From: Acidobacteriota bacterium
Lineage (GTDB): Bacteria > Acidobacteriota > UBA6911
Length of the DNA stretch: 7,990 nucleotides
Direction of reading: 5' to 3'
NCBI GenBank assembly: GCA_017860075.1
Contig: JAFNAH010000048.1
Location: 1-7,990 of the forward strand
A model generated the notes under the pieces. It was given only the letters and a program-made list of their open reading frames with translations, was not told the origin of the DNA and searched no databases. This document shows, in pieces, positions 1-7,100 of this stretch; the stretch's first letter is position 1; each line of letters opens with the position of its first letter. The translations under genes were made by a program, and so were the position numbers.

Positions 1-26
1 AGTTTGAAATACCGGTCGATGGTCAT
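1..26 (-). CDS. 5' end of a probable transglutaminase-like (DUF3488/TgpA-type) protein, partial
   Basis: Only the first eight codons are in the window (MTIDRYFK, then two bases). The ATG overlaps the TGA stop of the upstream DUF58 gene in an ATGA arrangement, the classic sign of translational coupling. The residues visible are too few to identify a family. The call rests on context: a MoxR ATPase followed by a DUF58 protein is very often followed by a large membrane protein with an N-terminal DUF3488 region and a periplasmic transglutaminase domain, and such proteins commonly start with a short polar stretch before the first membrane helix, as seen here. Another membrane protein is possible. 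I am fairly confident that a gene starts here and much less sure of its identity. Confidence 0.5.
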
Positions 27-1261
27 AGTTCGCCGAAATAGATCACGTGCGACGAACGCCAGATCGAGGAAGGGAAGCTTCCTCGCGGTTTTGAGGTGAT
101 GATGATCTTGAATATCTTCCCGGACAGCACTGACTGCAAATGTCTCGGATGCAGGATTTGAGAGAGCTCCTGGCGCAGGTCGACCGAGGCGCCGGCTGAA
201 ACCGGTTCACACTGCACCAACGCAAGCGCACGCAGGACCCGGTCGAGGTGTGCCGCGCCGATGCCCCTCGGGATCTGCTGTCGAGGAGTCAAGAACTCGA
301 ATTCCGCGCCTTCTGCCGCGAAGTGCACCGCGAGGCTTGCGGTCAGCGAGACGGCTTTCTCGAAGCGCTCCGTTCCTTGTTGCTCGACGATGGTATCCAG
401 AACCAGGCAGAAGGTGTTTTCCTCGTCCCGCGCGAATTCCCTGGCCATCAACTCCCCGGTCTTGGCGGTGGACTTCCAATCCACGAGCCTGGCGCTTTCT
501 CCCTCCTGGTGCTTCCTGATGGCGAAGAGACTCTCGCCGTGACCTGAGCGCCTGCTCTCGAGCCGGCCCGGCAGGAACGGCAAAAGGTTGAATTCCGAGG
601 AAATATCGTGAACCGAAGGATAGACCCAGACCTGGCCGTCGGCAGGCACCCTCTCACCCCGTTCGAAGAAACCGAACGGGAATCTCGTCGATATGCGGAA
701 ACCCTCCAGGCGGTAGAGACCGCGCCGGGGGAAGAGCTGGGTGATGAGCTCCGAGCGCACGGATCTCGGCGGTATCCACGGGAAGTAAGCCGGGTGGCGG
801 AGCACGGAGCGATCCGGACCGGCCGCCCGCGGCCCGGGCCCGGACGCGAAAGCGGCGATCTTCGAGATCAGTGAGCGCCCGTCCGCAGATGACTCGTCCT
901 CAACCGCTATTGACAGGGCGGGAACCAATCGTTTCTGGTTGCGCAGAGAGACCTTGACCGGGACCCGTTCTCCCTCGAATACGCTTTCAGGAACCTGCAG
1001 CGAGACCGTGACCGATCTCAGCGAGTTGCGCGCGAAGATCCCCGAGGTGAGGATGACTGACAAGAGCATCGAGAGGACGAGGAACAGCAGGTTATTACCG
1101 GTCGTGATCGCCGTCGTCAACAGCAGGAAGACGGAGAGGATGAATATCCAGCCTTCCGGCGTGACGCGGAAAGAAAAGGGCAGGCGCCAGATTCTGCCTT
1201 CGCTCCGCGGGGATGTATCTCTCTCAGAGCGGAATTTCGACGTTGGCCAGTATTTCTTCAA
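23..1261 (-). CDS. DUF58 domain-containing membrane-anchored protein
   Basis: A 412-residue protein that belongs with MoxR-type ATPases. After a basic N-terminus, two closely spaced hydrophobic segments (about residues 37-56 and 57-76, split by TTGNN) anchor it in the membrane. Next comes a beta-rich region (about 80-215), then the DUF58 core (about 244-330) with the typical HQEGESARLVDWKSTAKTGE stretch, MAREF, and the hydrophobic strand ending LVLDT that starts a von Willebrand factor A-like fold. The biochemical role of the family is not firmly known; partners of MoxR ATPases are thought to help assemble or mature envelope or metal-containing complexes. The start is a TTG lying 38 bp inside the end of the moxR gene, with purine-rich GAGAAG just upstream. 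No ATG or GTG was seen between this TTG and the first membrane segment, so TTG is the best candidate. The gene is followed by an ATGA overlap with the next gene. Confidence 0.9.
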   Translation of the reverse strand: MKKYWPTSKFRSERDTSPRSEGRIWRLPFSFRVTPEGWIFILSVFLLLTTAITTGNNLLFLVLSMLLSVILTSGIFARNSLRSVTVSLQVPESVFEGERVPVKVSLRNQKRLVPALSIAVEDESSADGRSLISKIAAFASGPGPRAAGPDRSVLRHPAYFPWIPPRSVRSELITQLFPRRGLYRLEGFRISTRFPFGFFERGERVPADGQVWVYPSVHDISSEFNLLPFLPGRLESRRSGHGESLFAIRKHQEGESARLVDWKSTAKTGELMAREFARDEENTFCLVLDTIVEQQGTERFEKAVSLTASLAVHFAAEGAEFEFLTPRQQIPRGIGAAHLDRVLRALALVQCEPVSAGASVDLRQELSQILHPRHLQSVLSGKIFKIIITSKPRGSFPSSIWRSSHVIYFGEL

Positions 1262-2180
1262 TTATCTTCTCGGCCTCTTCGCTCCGCTTGTGGGACGACG
1301 AGTACTTTGAGCTGACGATGATCCGGTGGGCCAGGACAGGAATCGCCAGGCGTTTGATATCGTCCGGGATGCAGTAATCGCGCCCCTCGTAACATGCCAG
1401 TGCCTGCGCCGCGCGACGGAGGGCAAGGGATCCGCGCGGGCTGACCCCGATTACGAGAAATTCCGAACGCCTGGTGGCATCCACGATGGACATTATGTAG
1501 TCCAGGAGCGATTCATCCATGCGCACGCCGCCGACGACTGCCTGCACTTCCAGCACGTCATCCGTCGTGAGAACCGGCACCAACTGGTCCGGGTGCGCGC
1601 TGTGGTCGTGCCTCCTCAATATTTCCTTTTCCGCCCCGGCCTCGGGATACCCCATGCGGATGCGCATCAGAAAGCGGTCGAGTTGCGATTCCGGCAGAGG
1701 ATAGGTGCCGTGGTGCTCGATCGGGTTCTGCGTCGCCACCACCATGAACGGCTTGGGGAGCGGGTAGGTCCGATTGTCCACGCTGACCCTCCCCTCGCTC
1801 ATTGCCTCGAGCAGCGCACTCTGAGTCTTCGGGTTAGTCCGGTTGATCTCGTCCGCCAGCACCACGTTGGCGAAGATCGGCCCCCGGCGAAACTCAAACG
1901 CCTGGGCGATCTGGTTGAAGACCGAAACGCCGAGGATATCCGATGGCAGCAGGTCGCTCGTGAACTGAATGCGACGAAAAGAGCAGTCGAAGGCCCGGGC
2001 GAGCGAGTGGGCGAGCGTGGTCTTCCCGACCCCCGGCACGTCTTCGATAAGGAGGTGCCCTCCTGCGAGCAGGCAGATGACCGCGAGCCGCACAGACTCG
2101 GGCTTGCCGCGGACAACCGTCTCGATCGTCTGGGTCAGCCTGTGGATCCTGAGGTCAAGTGCCTGTTCTTCGCGTGTCAT
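1224..2180 (-). CDS. MoxR-family AAA+ ATPase
   Basis: A 318-residue cytoplasmic ATPase of the MoxR branch of AAA+ proteins, which act as chaperones for assembling or activating partner proteins. Visible motifs in order: Walker A EDVPGVGKTT (residues 46-55), Walker B VVLADEINR (106-114), sensor 1 in ATQNP (149-153), the arginine-containing LDRFLMR (167-173), and sensor 2 in GVSPRGSLAL (245-254). The C-terminal lid domain continues to the end, and the length is normal for the family. The gene begins 35 bp after ruvB, and its last 38 bp overlap the DUF58 gene, so the two are surely co-transcribed. The ATG has no clear Shine-Dalgarno sequence, suggesting translation is coupled to ruvB or that initiation is weak. 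Family assignment is firm; the cellular client is not known from sequence. Confidence 0.95.
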   Translation of the reverse strand: MTREEQALDLRIHRLTQTIETVVRGKPESVRLAVICLLAGGHLLIEDVPGVGKTTLAHSLARAFDCSFRRIQFTSDLLPSDILGVSVFNQIAQAFEFRRGPIFANVVLADEINRTNPKTQSALLEAMSEGRVSVDNRTYPLPKPFMVVATQNPIEHHGTYPLPESQLDRFLMRIRMGYPEAGAEKEILRRHDHSAHPDQLVPVLTTDDVLEVQAVVGGVRMDESLLDYIMSIVDATRRSEFLVIGVSPRGSLALRRAAQALACYEGRDYCIPDDIKRLAIPVLAHRIIVSSKYSSSHKRSEEAEKIIEEILANVEIPL

Positions 2181-2215
2181 AGGCGTGGTCGATTGCCGCA
2201 GGTCGCACGGCGTTC

Positions 2216-3253
2216 CTAGAAGAGGTTCTGCTGGCCCCCGGGAAAGCTGACCCTGAAGTGATCGAAGGCTCGGCGGGTCGCGACACGCCCCCGAGGAGTG
2301 CGGTCCAGGAATCCGATCTGCATCAGGTAGGGTTCGTAGATGTCCTCGATGGCGTCGACATCCTCGTGGATGGAGGCGGCGAGAGCGCTCACGCCCACCG
2401 GGCCACCGCCGTATTTCTCGATGATCGTCATCATCAGCCTGCGGTCGATTTCGTCGAAACCCTGAACGTCCACATCCATCATTGCCAGCGCGCCCATCGC
2501 GACCTCGCGGGTGATGCGGCCGTCGGCCTTGACGTCTGCGAAGTCACGTACGCGCCGGAGCAGGCGGTTGGCAACCCGGGGAGTTCCCCGGCTGCGCGAT
2601 GCGATCTCGACTCCCCCCGCCTGATCGATACCCACTCCCAATATGGCCGCGGATTGCTGCACGATTACGGCCAGCTCATCGTGGCTGTAGAACTCCAGAC
2701 GATGAATGATCCCGAACCGTGCGCGCAGAGGTGCGGTAAGTAGGCCGGCGCGGGTGGTAGCGCCTATGAGAGTGAAGTGCGGCAGCTGCATGCGGATGCT
2801 GCGGGCGCCGGGGCCTTCTCCGATCATGATGTCGATATAGAAGTCCTCCATCGCGGGGTAGAGGATCTCTTCGATCGCCGGGTGCAGCCGGTGTATCTCG
2901 TCGATAAAGAGCACATCGCTCGGCTTGAGATTCGTGAGGATTGCGGCCAGGTCCCCACGCTTCTCGATGATCGGGCCGCTGGTCGTCCGGATGCTGACGC
3001 CGAGCTCATTCGCCACGATGGCGGCCAGGGTCGTCTTGCCCAGGCCGGGAGGGCCGTACAGGAGCACGTGGTCCAGCGGTTCCTGGCGCTTGAGAGCGGC
3101 GCGGATGCTGATCTCCATGTTCTCCTTTACCTTGGACTGGCCGATGTACTGGCGCAGGGCTTTCGGGCGAAGGCTCAGCTCGAACGACTGCTCCTCCGCT
3201 CGAGGGATGGGGCTCAGCAGAGTCTCGTGGCCGGGATCGGGGTTACGCGACAT
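2216..3253 (-). CDS. ruvB: Holliday junction branch migration DNA helicase RuvB
   Basis: A 345-residue AAA+ motor that forms hexameric rings on either side of a RuvA-bound Holliday junction and pumps DNA to drive branch migration during recombination and repair. Seen in order: the family start around [13 protein letters not shown] (27-39), Walker A GPPGLGKT (67-74), Walker B LFIDEIH (115-121), the RuvA-contacting beta-hairpin region (about 138-157, [15 protein letters not shown]), sensor 1 GATTR (164-168), sensor 2 [12 protein letters not shown] (223-234), and the winged-helix DNA-binding domain (about 260-345, with [10 protein letters not shown] and the FLDRTPRGR signature). All catalytic motifs look intact and the length is typical. 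It starts 17 bp after ruvA with no strong ribosome-binding site, which suggests coupling. The gene downstream is a MoxR-type ATPase. Confidence 0.98.
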   Translation of the reverse strand: MSRNPDPGHETLLSPIPRAEEQSFELSLRPKALRQYIGQSKVKENMEISIRAALKRQEPLDHVLLYGPPGLGKTTLAAIVANELGVSIRTTSGPIIEKRGDLAAILTNLKPSDVLFIDEIHRLHPAIEEILYPAMEDFYIDIMIGEGPGARSIRMQLPHFTLIGATTRAGLLTAPLRARFGIIHRLEFYSHDELAVIVQQSAAILGVGIDQAGGVEIASRSRGTPRVANRLLRRVRDFADVKADGRITREVAMGALAMMDVDVQGFDEIDRRLMMTIIEKYGGGPVGVSALAASIHEDVDAIEDIYEPYLMQIGFLDRTPRGRVATRRAFDHFRVSFPGGQQNLF

Positions 3254-3270
3254 ACGAATTCAGGGCATTC

Positions 3271-3876
3271 TCAGCCCGCCAATTGGCGGAGCGTGCGCCG
3301 CAGGAGCTCCTCGAACGTCCGTTCACATTCGGGTCCGCTCTTGACCGCGGCAAGAGCCTTCTCGGCCCCTGACTTAGGATATCCCAGGTTGACGAGCGCC
3401 GACAGGATATCTTCTTCGAGGCGATCCCTTGCCGGTCCGGCCTGTTTGGATTCGCTTTCACCGGGTGCGAGGAAGGGGGCCATTTGACCTTTCAGCTCAA
3501 GGATCACGCGCTCGGCCGTCTTCCGCCCCACTCCCGGAATCGTGGTGAGGCGGGCGATATTGCCGTTCGCTACGGCCAGGGCCAGTTCATCGACCCGGCC
3601 GCCGGACAGGATTGAGATGGCCAGCTTGGGCCCGATGCCGCTGATCGAGATCAGCTTCAGAAACAGGTCTTTTTCTTTTTGCGACACGAAACCGAAAAGC
3701 AGGAGGGCATCTTCTCTGACGTGCGTGTGAATGCGCAGGAGGACTTCGTTGCCTTCAGCCGGAAGCTCGTAAAAGCTCGTCAGGGGGATATGAACCTCGT
3801 AACCTACCCCCTGGACATCCAGGAGGACCTGATTCGGCTTCTTTACCAGCAACAGGCCCCTGAGTTGTCCGATCAT
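3271..3876 (-). CDS. ruvA: Holliday junction branch migration complex subunit RuvA
   Basis: A 201-residue protein that binds four-way DNA junctions as a tetramer and loads RuvB. Three domains are visible: an N-terminal OB fold starting MIGQLRGLL (1 to about 63), a central pair of helix-hairpin-helix motifs (ISGIGPKLA at 78-86 and IPGVGRKTAERVI at 113-125), then a flexible charged linker (about 138-152) and a C-terminal three-helix domain (about 153-201) that contacts RuvB. Length and motif order match the family. The ATG is preceded by AGGGG (positions 3885-3889) at 8-nt spacing, a good ribosome-binding site. It is the first gene of the leftward run, with a promoter and an inverted repeat about 45-75 bp upstream. 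The usual upstream neighbour ruvC is absent. Confidence 0.98.
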   Translation of the reverse strand: MIGQLRGLLLVKKPNQVLLDVQGVGYEVHIPLTSFYELPAEGNEVLLRIHTHVREDALLLFGFVSQKEKDLFLKLISISGIGPKLAISILSGGRVDELALAVANGNIARLTTIPGVGRKTAERVILELKGQMAPFLAPGESESKQAGPARDRLEEDILSALVNLGYPKSGAEKALAAVKSGPECERTFEELLRRTLRQLAG

Positions 3877-3916
3877 CGCGGCTGCCCCTGCGTGTAATTC
3901 CGGTTCTCCCTGTACG

Positions 3917-3940
3917 TGCCAACTTTATGGGCAGTTGGCA
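3917..3940. promoter_or_regulatory. Perfect 8-bp inverted repeat overlapping the ruvAB promoter, candidate operator
   Basis: The arms TGCCAACT (3917-3924) and AGTTGGCA (3933-3940) are exact reverse complements around an 8-bp centre. The repeat covers part of the spacer and most of the -10 element of the leftward promoter, just where a repressor would block RNA polymerase. Because ruvAB is under LexA control in many bacteria, an SOS-type repressor is a natural candidate. The sequence matches none of the LexA boxes I know well (CTGT-N8-ACAG or GAAC-N4-GTTC), so the regulator is unknown. It could alternatively form an RNA hairpin if transcription started further upstream. Confidence 0.5.
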
Positions 3941-3950
3941 GAGGGGTCAA
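3922..3950 (-). promoter_or_regulatory. Probable sigma70 promoter for ruvAB and downstream genes
   Basis: Read on the minus strand, a -35 element TTGACC (3945-3950) is followed after exactly 17 bp by a -10-like TAAAGT (3922-3927). This matches five of six and four of six consensus positions with ideal spacing. Initiation would fall near 3915, giving a leader of about 40 nt with the AGGGG ribosome-binding site well placed before the ruvA ATG. The assignment is by eye from the consensus. Confidence 0.6.
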
Positions 3951-4123
3951 GGGATAACGGGGAGCCCTGGACCCGTCCGCGAATTCCGAACCGGGCGGCC
4001 GCGCCGAGCGGCGGGAGAGACTCGACCCGGAGTGCCACTCATCCGGCAGCCGCAGCCGCGCAATACCCGTCAGGTCCTTCCCGCAGACCCGTATCCAGGA
4101 TTCGTTCAATCTTTCACATTATC

Positions 4124-4153
4124 TTGACTTTGCCGTAAGAGCACGTCTAAGTT
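4124..4153 (+). promoter_or_regulatory. Possible rex promoter
   Basis: TTGACT (4124-4129) is a good -35 element. The best -10 at 17-18 bp is the weak TAAGTT (4148-4153). A second reading is TTGCCG (4130-4135), 17 bp, then TATGGT (4153-4158). Either would start transcription shortly before the AGGTGA ribosome-binding site (4178-4183) of rex. TTCACAT at 4113-4119 resembles one half of the Rex operator (TTGTGAA-N6-TTCACAA), but the other half is not conserved, so autoregulation is only a suggestion. Confidence 0.4.
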
Positions 4154-4187
4154 ATGGTTAGCATACTCCTCGAGGTCAGGTGAACCT

Positions 4188-4856
4188 ATGCCGCCTTCAG
4201 CGAAGATCGACAAAGTATCGGAATTCACTACCCATCGTCTGTCTGTATACCTGCGGTGCCTCGCGACGCTCGAGGCGGAGGGATTTGAGACTACCTCGTC
4301 GAAGGAACTGGCGGCACGCTTCAACCTCAACTCCGCCCAGATTCGCAAAGACCTTGCCTATTTCGGCCAGTTCGGCGTGCGCGGTGTCGGGTACCCGGTC
4401 GCTCACCTCAAGCAACAGATAATCGGGATCCTGGGCCTGGATTCTCACCACAATGTCTGCATCGTCGGCGGGGGAAATCTTGGCATGGCGCTGGCCGAAT
4501 ACGACGGATTCCGGGAACACGGGTTTCCGATCGTCGCGGTCTTCGACAACTCGCCGGCCAAGATCGGGACGACTTCCCGCAATGGAGTGCCGATCTACGA
4601 CTTCCGGAACCTGAATGCCATCACGGAGTCGCTGAAGATAGAAATGGCAGTCGTGGCGGTTCCGGCCGAGGCTGCCAGAAAGGTGTGTGAGGCGATTTTT
4701 GACGCCGGGATCCGAACGATTCTGAATTTCGCACCCGTCCGTCTTCTGGCGCGCCCCGGAACAAAGGTGCAGTCGATCGACCTCAGTATTTCCCTCGAGG
4801 GTCTGTCGTTCTTTCTTTCCAATAACGCGCCCGAGGCGGGCCAGGAGCCCGGGTAA
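4188..4856 (+). CDS. rex: Redox-sensing transcriptional repressor Rex
   Basis: A 222-residue homodimeric repressor that senses the NADH/NAD+ ratio: it binds its operator when NADH is low and is released when NADH rises, turning on fermentative or respiratory genes. The N-terminal winged-helix domain (about 10-80) contains the family signature SSKELAARFNLNSAQIRKDL and the FGQFGVRGVGY wing. The C-terminal Rossmann domain carries the dinucleotide loop GGGNLG (94-99), an acidic residue after the second strand (VFDN, D120) and the conserved NFAPVRL (180-186) near the nicotinamide site. Length is normal. The ATG follows AGGTGA (4178-4183), with a second GAGG slightly upstream. The gene stands alone, divergent from ruvA and convergent with the aldolase/dehydrogenase gene only 18 bp away. 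Its regulon is not visible from this window. Confidence 0.97.
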   Translation: MPPSAKIDKVSEFTTHRLSVYLRCLATLEAEGFETTSSKELAARFNLNSAQIRKDLAYFGQFGVRGVGYPVAHLKQQIIGILGLDSHHNVCIVGGGNLGMALAEYDGFREHGFPIVAVFDNSPAKIGTTSRNGVPIYDFRNLNAITESLKIEMAVVAVPAEAARKVCEAIFDAGIRTILNFAPVRLLARPGTKVQSIDLSISLEGLSFFLSNNAPEAGQEPG

Positions 4857-4874
4857 TCCAGGACATCATCCCGG

Positions 4875-6983
4875 CTACCGGGGAGTGGCGTCCGGAAGGC
4901 CGCCGTCGACCGGGAGCGTCGCTCCGGTCGTCGGCGTCTGGCGGGTGGCAAAAAACATCACCGCACGCGCGACGTGCCGCGCCGTAACCCTCGCCTTGAG
5001 GAGATTGCGAGAGCGGTAGTATTCCTCCAGCCCCGCGGCGTCCAGTCCACGCGCCTTCATCCTATCCGGACCGACCTCCGCCCAGAGTCCTGAAGGGCGA
5101 TCCTTGTGCGAGAAGACGGCGTCCGGCGAAACCATGTTCACACGCACCCCGAGTTCGGCGAACTCCAGGCTGGCGATCCGGGCCAACTGGTGTGCAGCGG
5201 CCTTGGTGGCGCTGTAGGCCCCAAATCCCGCACCGGGGGAGAATACGTTTTTTGTGGAAACAACCACGATATCGCCGCCGGTCCCCTGGTGCTTGAAGCG
5301 GCGCCCGGCCTCGGCAAGAACGTGCAGGGTGCCCTCCGTATTAATGAGTTCAAGCCTGCGGAAAGACTGTGGATCCATACTTACCAGGGAAGAGACGAGA
5401 GCGGCACCGGCGTTGGGAACCACGAGATCAACACCGCCCCAGCGGAGGATGACCTGGCGAAAGGCCTCGCGAACGGAAGCCGGGCTGGTGACGTCCATGA
5501 CGATGCCTGCTACACGGCCCGTGAATCGGGACCCCAGATCCTCTACGAGCTTGTCGAACGGGTCGCCCGGCAGGTCTGTCACGGCTACGGCGCACCCGCT
5601 TTCGAGCAGTTCCTCGCAGATCCCGGACCCGATGGCTCCTGCGGCCCCGGTAACGACCGCAACGTGACCGGAGAGTCGGTGGTCTCCGTTATGGCGGAGC
5701 TTCGCGTGTTGCAGGCTCCGGTACTCCATGTCGAAAAGGTCGGCCTCCGACATCCCCCGATACTCTCCCATCGACGCTACCTTCGCCTTGGTTGTCAGCG
5801 TGTGGCGGGTGATGTCCTCCGCGATTGTCGCGGCGACGGCATCGCTGCCGGCGCACAGGGCTCCCAGACCGGGCATCAGCACGACCCGCGGCAGCGGATC
5901 CATGCGCTGGATGCCGGCGGGCAATCGCGTGAGATTCCTGTCGACGTAAGAGTCGTATGAGAGGCTGTACTCCCGGACTGCTCTCGAGATCTGTTCGCGC
6001 AACGCCGCGGGATCTTCGTAGGCCGGTTCGTCGATCCACAGCGGAAGCGCCTTGGTTCGTATCAGGTGGTCTGAGGTGAGCGGCGGCGAGAGCGAGATCT
6101 CCCTGCCTTGCGCGGAGTCGACGATATCGAGTATTTCCCTGGTAGTCACGGCCTTCACGATCACCGGCCCCAGGGGGCGATCCGGATTGCCGGTGCGACG
6201 CGCAAGGAGACCGCGAACCATGGGCGCGACGGATTCCAGGCGCGCCTCGGCCTCCTCGAGCGAAGTCCTTCGCACGGAATGCAGGCTCCGGGTCGCACGA
6301 TCTGCGATAAACGCCTCCGCCCTGGTTACCAGATCGATCGTGGTTTCGTAGGATTGCCGGGCTGATTCACCCCAGGAAATCAGACCGTGCTGCATCCAAA
6401 CCATGGCACGGCTGCCCGGGGCGCCTTGGAGCGCATTCGCCGCCGCCAGCGCGAGCTTGAAGCCGGGTTTGACGTAGTCAAGTACCAGGACCCCGTCACC
6501 GAGCGCTTCCGCGATCAGCTCCTTTCCGTTTGCCTGGTTCGTCAGCGCGAGGATTGCATCAGGATGAGTGTGATCGATGAACTTCGCAGGTATGAATGCA
6601 TGCACGAGCGCCTCGATCGAAGGCGCCGGCGAGCGGTGATCGAGCAGATGGGTCATCATCTCGTTCACCATCGCTTCGTCGGACAGATCGGTCAGTACGC
6701 GCAACTTCTGCAGATAGTCGAGATCCAGCGCGGAATAACAGCTCGGCTCCATCGATGCCATGCTGCAGCCGGAGGCCTTGACGAAGATCGCCCGTGTCTT
6801 GTGGCCGAGGATGCCGGTTACGGTGGTCTTGACCGAGCAATTGCCGCCGCCGTGGAGGACGAGGCTGTCTTCAGCCCCGATGATGGTGGCCAGGTAAGTG
6901 CGCAGCGCGAGATCCTCACTCCAGGCCGACCCATAACGCGAGATATATTCGGCCGCCTTGGCCTCGTTCCACCTGTCGATCAT
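4875..6983 (-). CDS. Bifunctional class II aldolase / short-chain dehydrogenase (rhamnulose-1-phosphate aldolase/lactaldehyde dehydrogenase type)
   Basis: A 702-residue fusion enzyme. The N-terminal half (about 1-400) is a class II aldolase of the RhaD/FucA/AraD fold with HGGGN (44-48), the zinc-ligand pair in HTHPD (138-142) and a third histidine in MQHG (197-200). The C-terminal part (about 437-702) is a short-chain dehydrogenase with the nucleotide loop TGAAGAIG (445-452), PNAG (523-526), catalytic S576, and YSATK (Y590, K594). This architecture matches the fused enzymes (RhaEW/YuxG type) that cleave L-rhamnulose 1-phosphate to dihydroxyacetone phosphate and L-lactaldehyde, then oxidise the aldehyde. 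Substrate is inferred from family; another deoxy-sugar or ketose phosphate is possible. I chose the ATG at 6983 because AGGTGA lies 5 nt upstream and the family usually begins near this RWNEAKAAEYISRYG segment. A longer frame from TTG at 7082 would add 33 residues with no conserved look. It is the third gene of the leftward run. Confidence 0.9.
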   Translation of the reverse strand: MIDRWNEAKAAEYISRYGSAWSEDLALRTYLATIIGAEDSLVLHGGGNCSVKTTVTGILGHKTRAIFVKASGCSMASMEPSCYSALDLDYLQKLRVLTDLSDEAMVNEMMTHLLDHRSPAPSIEALVHAFIPAKFIDHTHPDAILALTNQANGKELIAEALGDGVLVLDYVKPGFKLALAAANALQGAPGSRAMVWMQHGLISWGESARQSYETTIDLVTRAEAFIADRATRSLHSVRRTSLEEAEARLESVAPMVRGLLARRTGNPDRPLGPVIVKAVTTREILDIVDSAQGREISLSPPLTSDHLIRTKALPLWIDEPAYEDPAALREQISRAVREYSLSYDSYVDRNLTRLPAGIQRMDPLPRVVLMPGLGALCAGSDAVAATIAEDITRHTLTTKAKVASMGEYRGMSEADLFDMEYRSLQHAKLRHNGDHRLSGHVAVVTGAAGAIGSGICEELLESGCAVAVTDLPGDPFDKLVEDLGSRFTGRVAGIVMDVTSPASVREAFRQVILRWGGVDLVVPNAGAALVSSLVSMDPQSFRRLELINTEGTLHVLAEAGRRFKHQGTGGDIVVVSTKNVFSPGAGFGAYSATKAAAHQLARIASLEFAELGVRVNMVSPDAVFSHKDRPSGLWAEVGPDRMKARGLDAAGLEEYYRSRNLLKARVTARHVARAVMFFATRQTPTTGATLPVDGGLPDATPR

Positions 6984-6988
6984 CTTGT

Positions 6989-6994
6989 TCACCT
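6989..6994 (-). promoter_or_regulatory. Ribosome-binding site that decides the aldolase/dehydrogenase start
   Basis: AGGTGA on the minus strand sits 5 nt before the ATG at 6983. The alternative upstream TTG at 7082 has no comparable site at a proper distance. This supports the 702-residue form and leaves a 115-bp non-coding gap after the epimerase gene. Confidence 0.6.
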
Positions 6995-7083
6995 GCCAGT
7001 CCGGAAAAGGGTAGCCATCGGGTTGTCGGCAGCAACGTGCTGTCTCTGTAACTGTGCTGCGAGCGGCGTCTGCGGAACTCAAA

Positions 7084-7100
7084 GAGGCTGTGTGCGCCTC
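7084..7100 (-). other. Small hairpin just after the RPE stop codon
   Basis: On the minus strand GAGGC (7096-7100) and GCCTC (7084-7088) can pair around a 7-nt loop and are followed by only three T residues. The first arm overlaps the epimerase stop codon. It is too weak for a confident intrinsic terminator; it may act as an mRNA-processing or attenuation element between the epimerase and the aldolase/dehydrogenase, or have no role. Confidence 0.25.

Larger units (their letters stand above)
3877..4187. other. Divergent intergenic region between ruvA and rex, 311 bp
   Basis: No convincing gene is present; the short frames crossing it have no recognisable protein features and differ on the two strands. 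The ruvA-proximal end holds a leftward promoter with an overlapping inverted repeat, and the rex-proximal end holds an AT-richer stretch with a probable rightward promoter. The middle, about 3951-4100, is GC-rich; I saw nothing there that I could name. No tRNA-like or riboswitch-like fold was recognised. Confidence 0.7.

Noticed and set aside
1326..2219. Long open frame of 297 codons on the plus strand
   Set aside because: It lies fully opposite the moxR-type gene, has a His/Arg-rich composition typical of antisense frames in GC-rich DNA, and shows no recognisable domain.
3873..4348. Short minus- and plus-strand frames across the ruvA-rex intergenic region
   Set aside because: They overlap the start of rex or the promoters, lack domain features, and none has a supporting ribosome-binding site.
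4870..4882. CCCGG-CTA-CCGGG inverted repeat between the convergent rex and aldolase genes, as a bidirectional terminator
   Set aside because: The stem is only 5 bp with a 3-nt loop that is the aldolase stop codon, and no T-tract follows on either strand.
5106..5960. Open frame of 284 codons on the plus strand
   Set aside because: It is antisense to the aldolase/dehydrogenase gene, whose motifs are intact; no family features or ribosome-binding site were seen.
6984..7082. N-terminal extension of the aldolase/dehydrogenase from a TTG at 7082
   Set aside because: The 33 extra residues look unconserved, the TTG lacks a good ribosome-binding site, and a strong AGGTGA-ATG start lies downstream at 6983.
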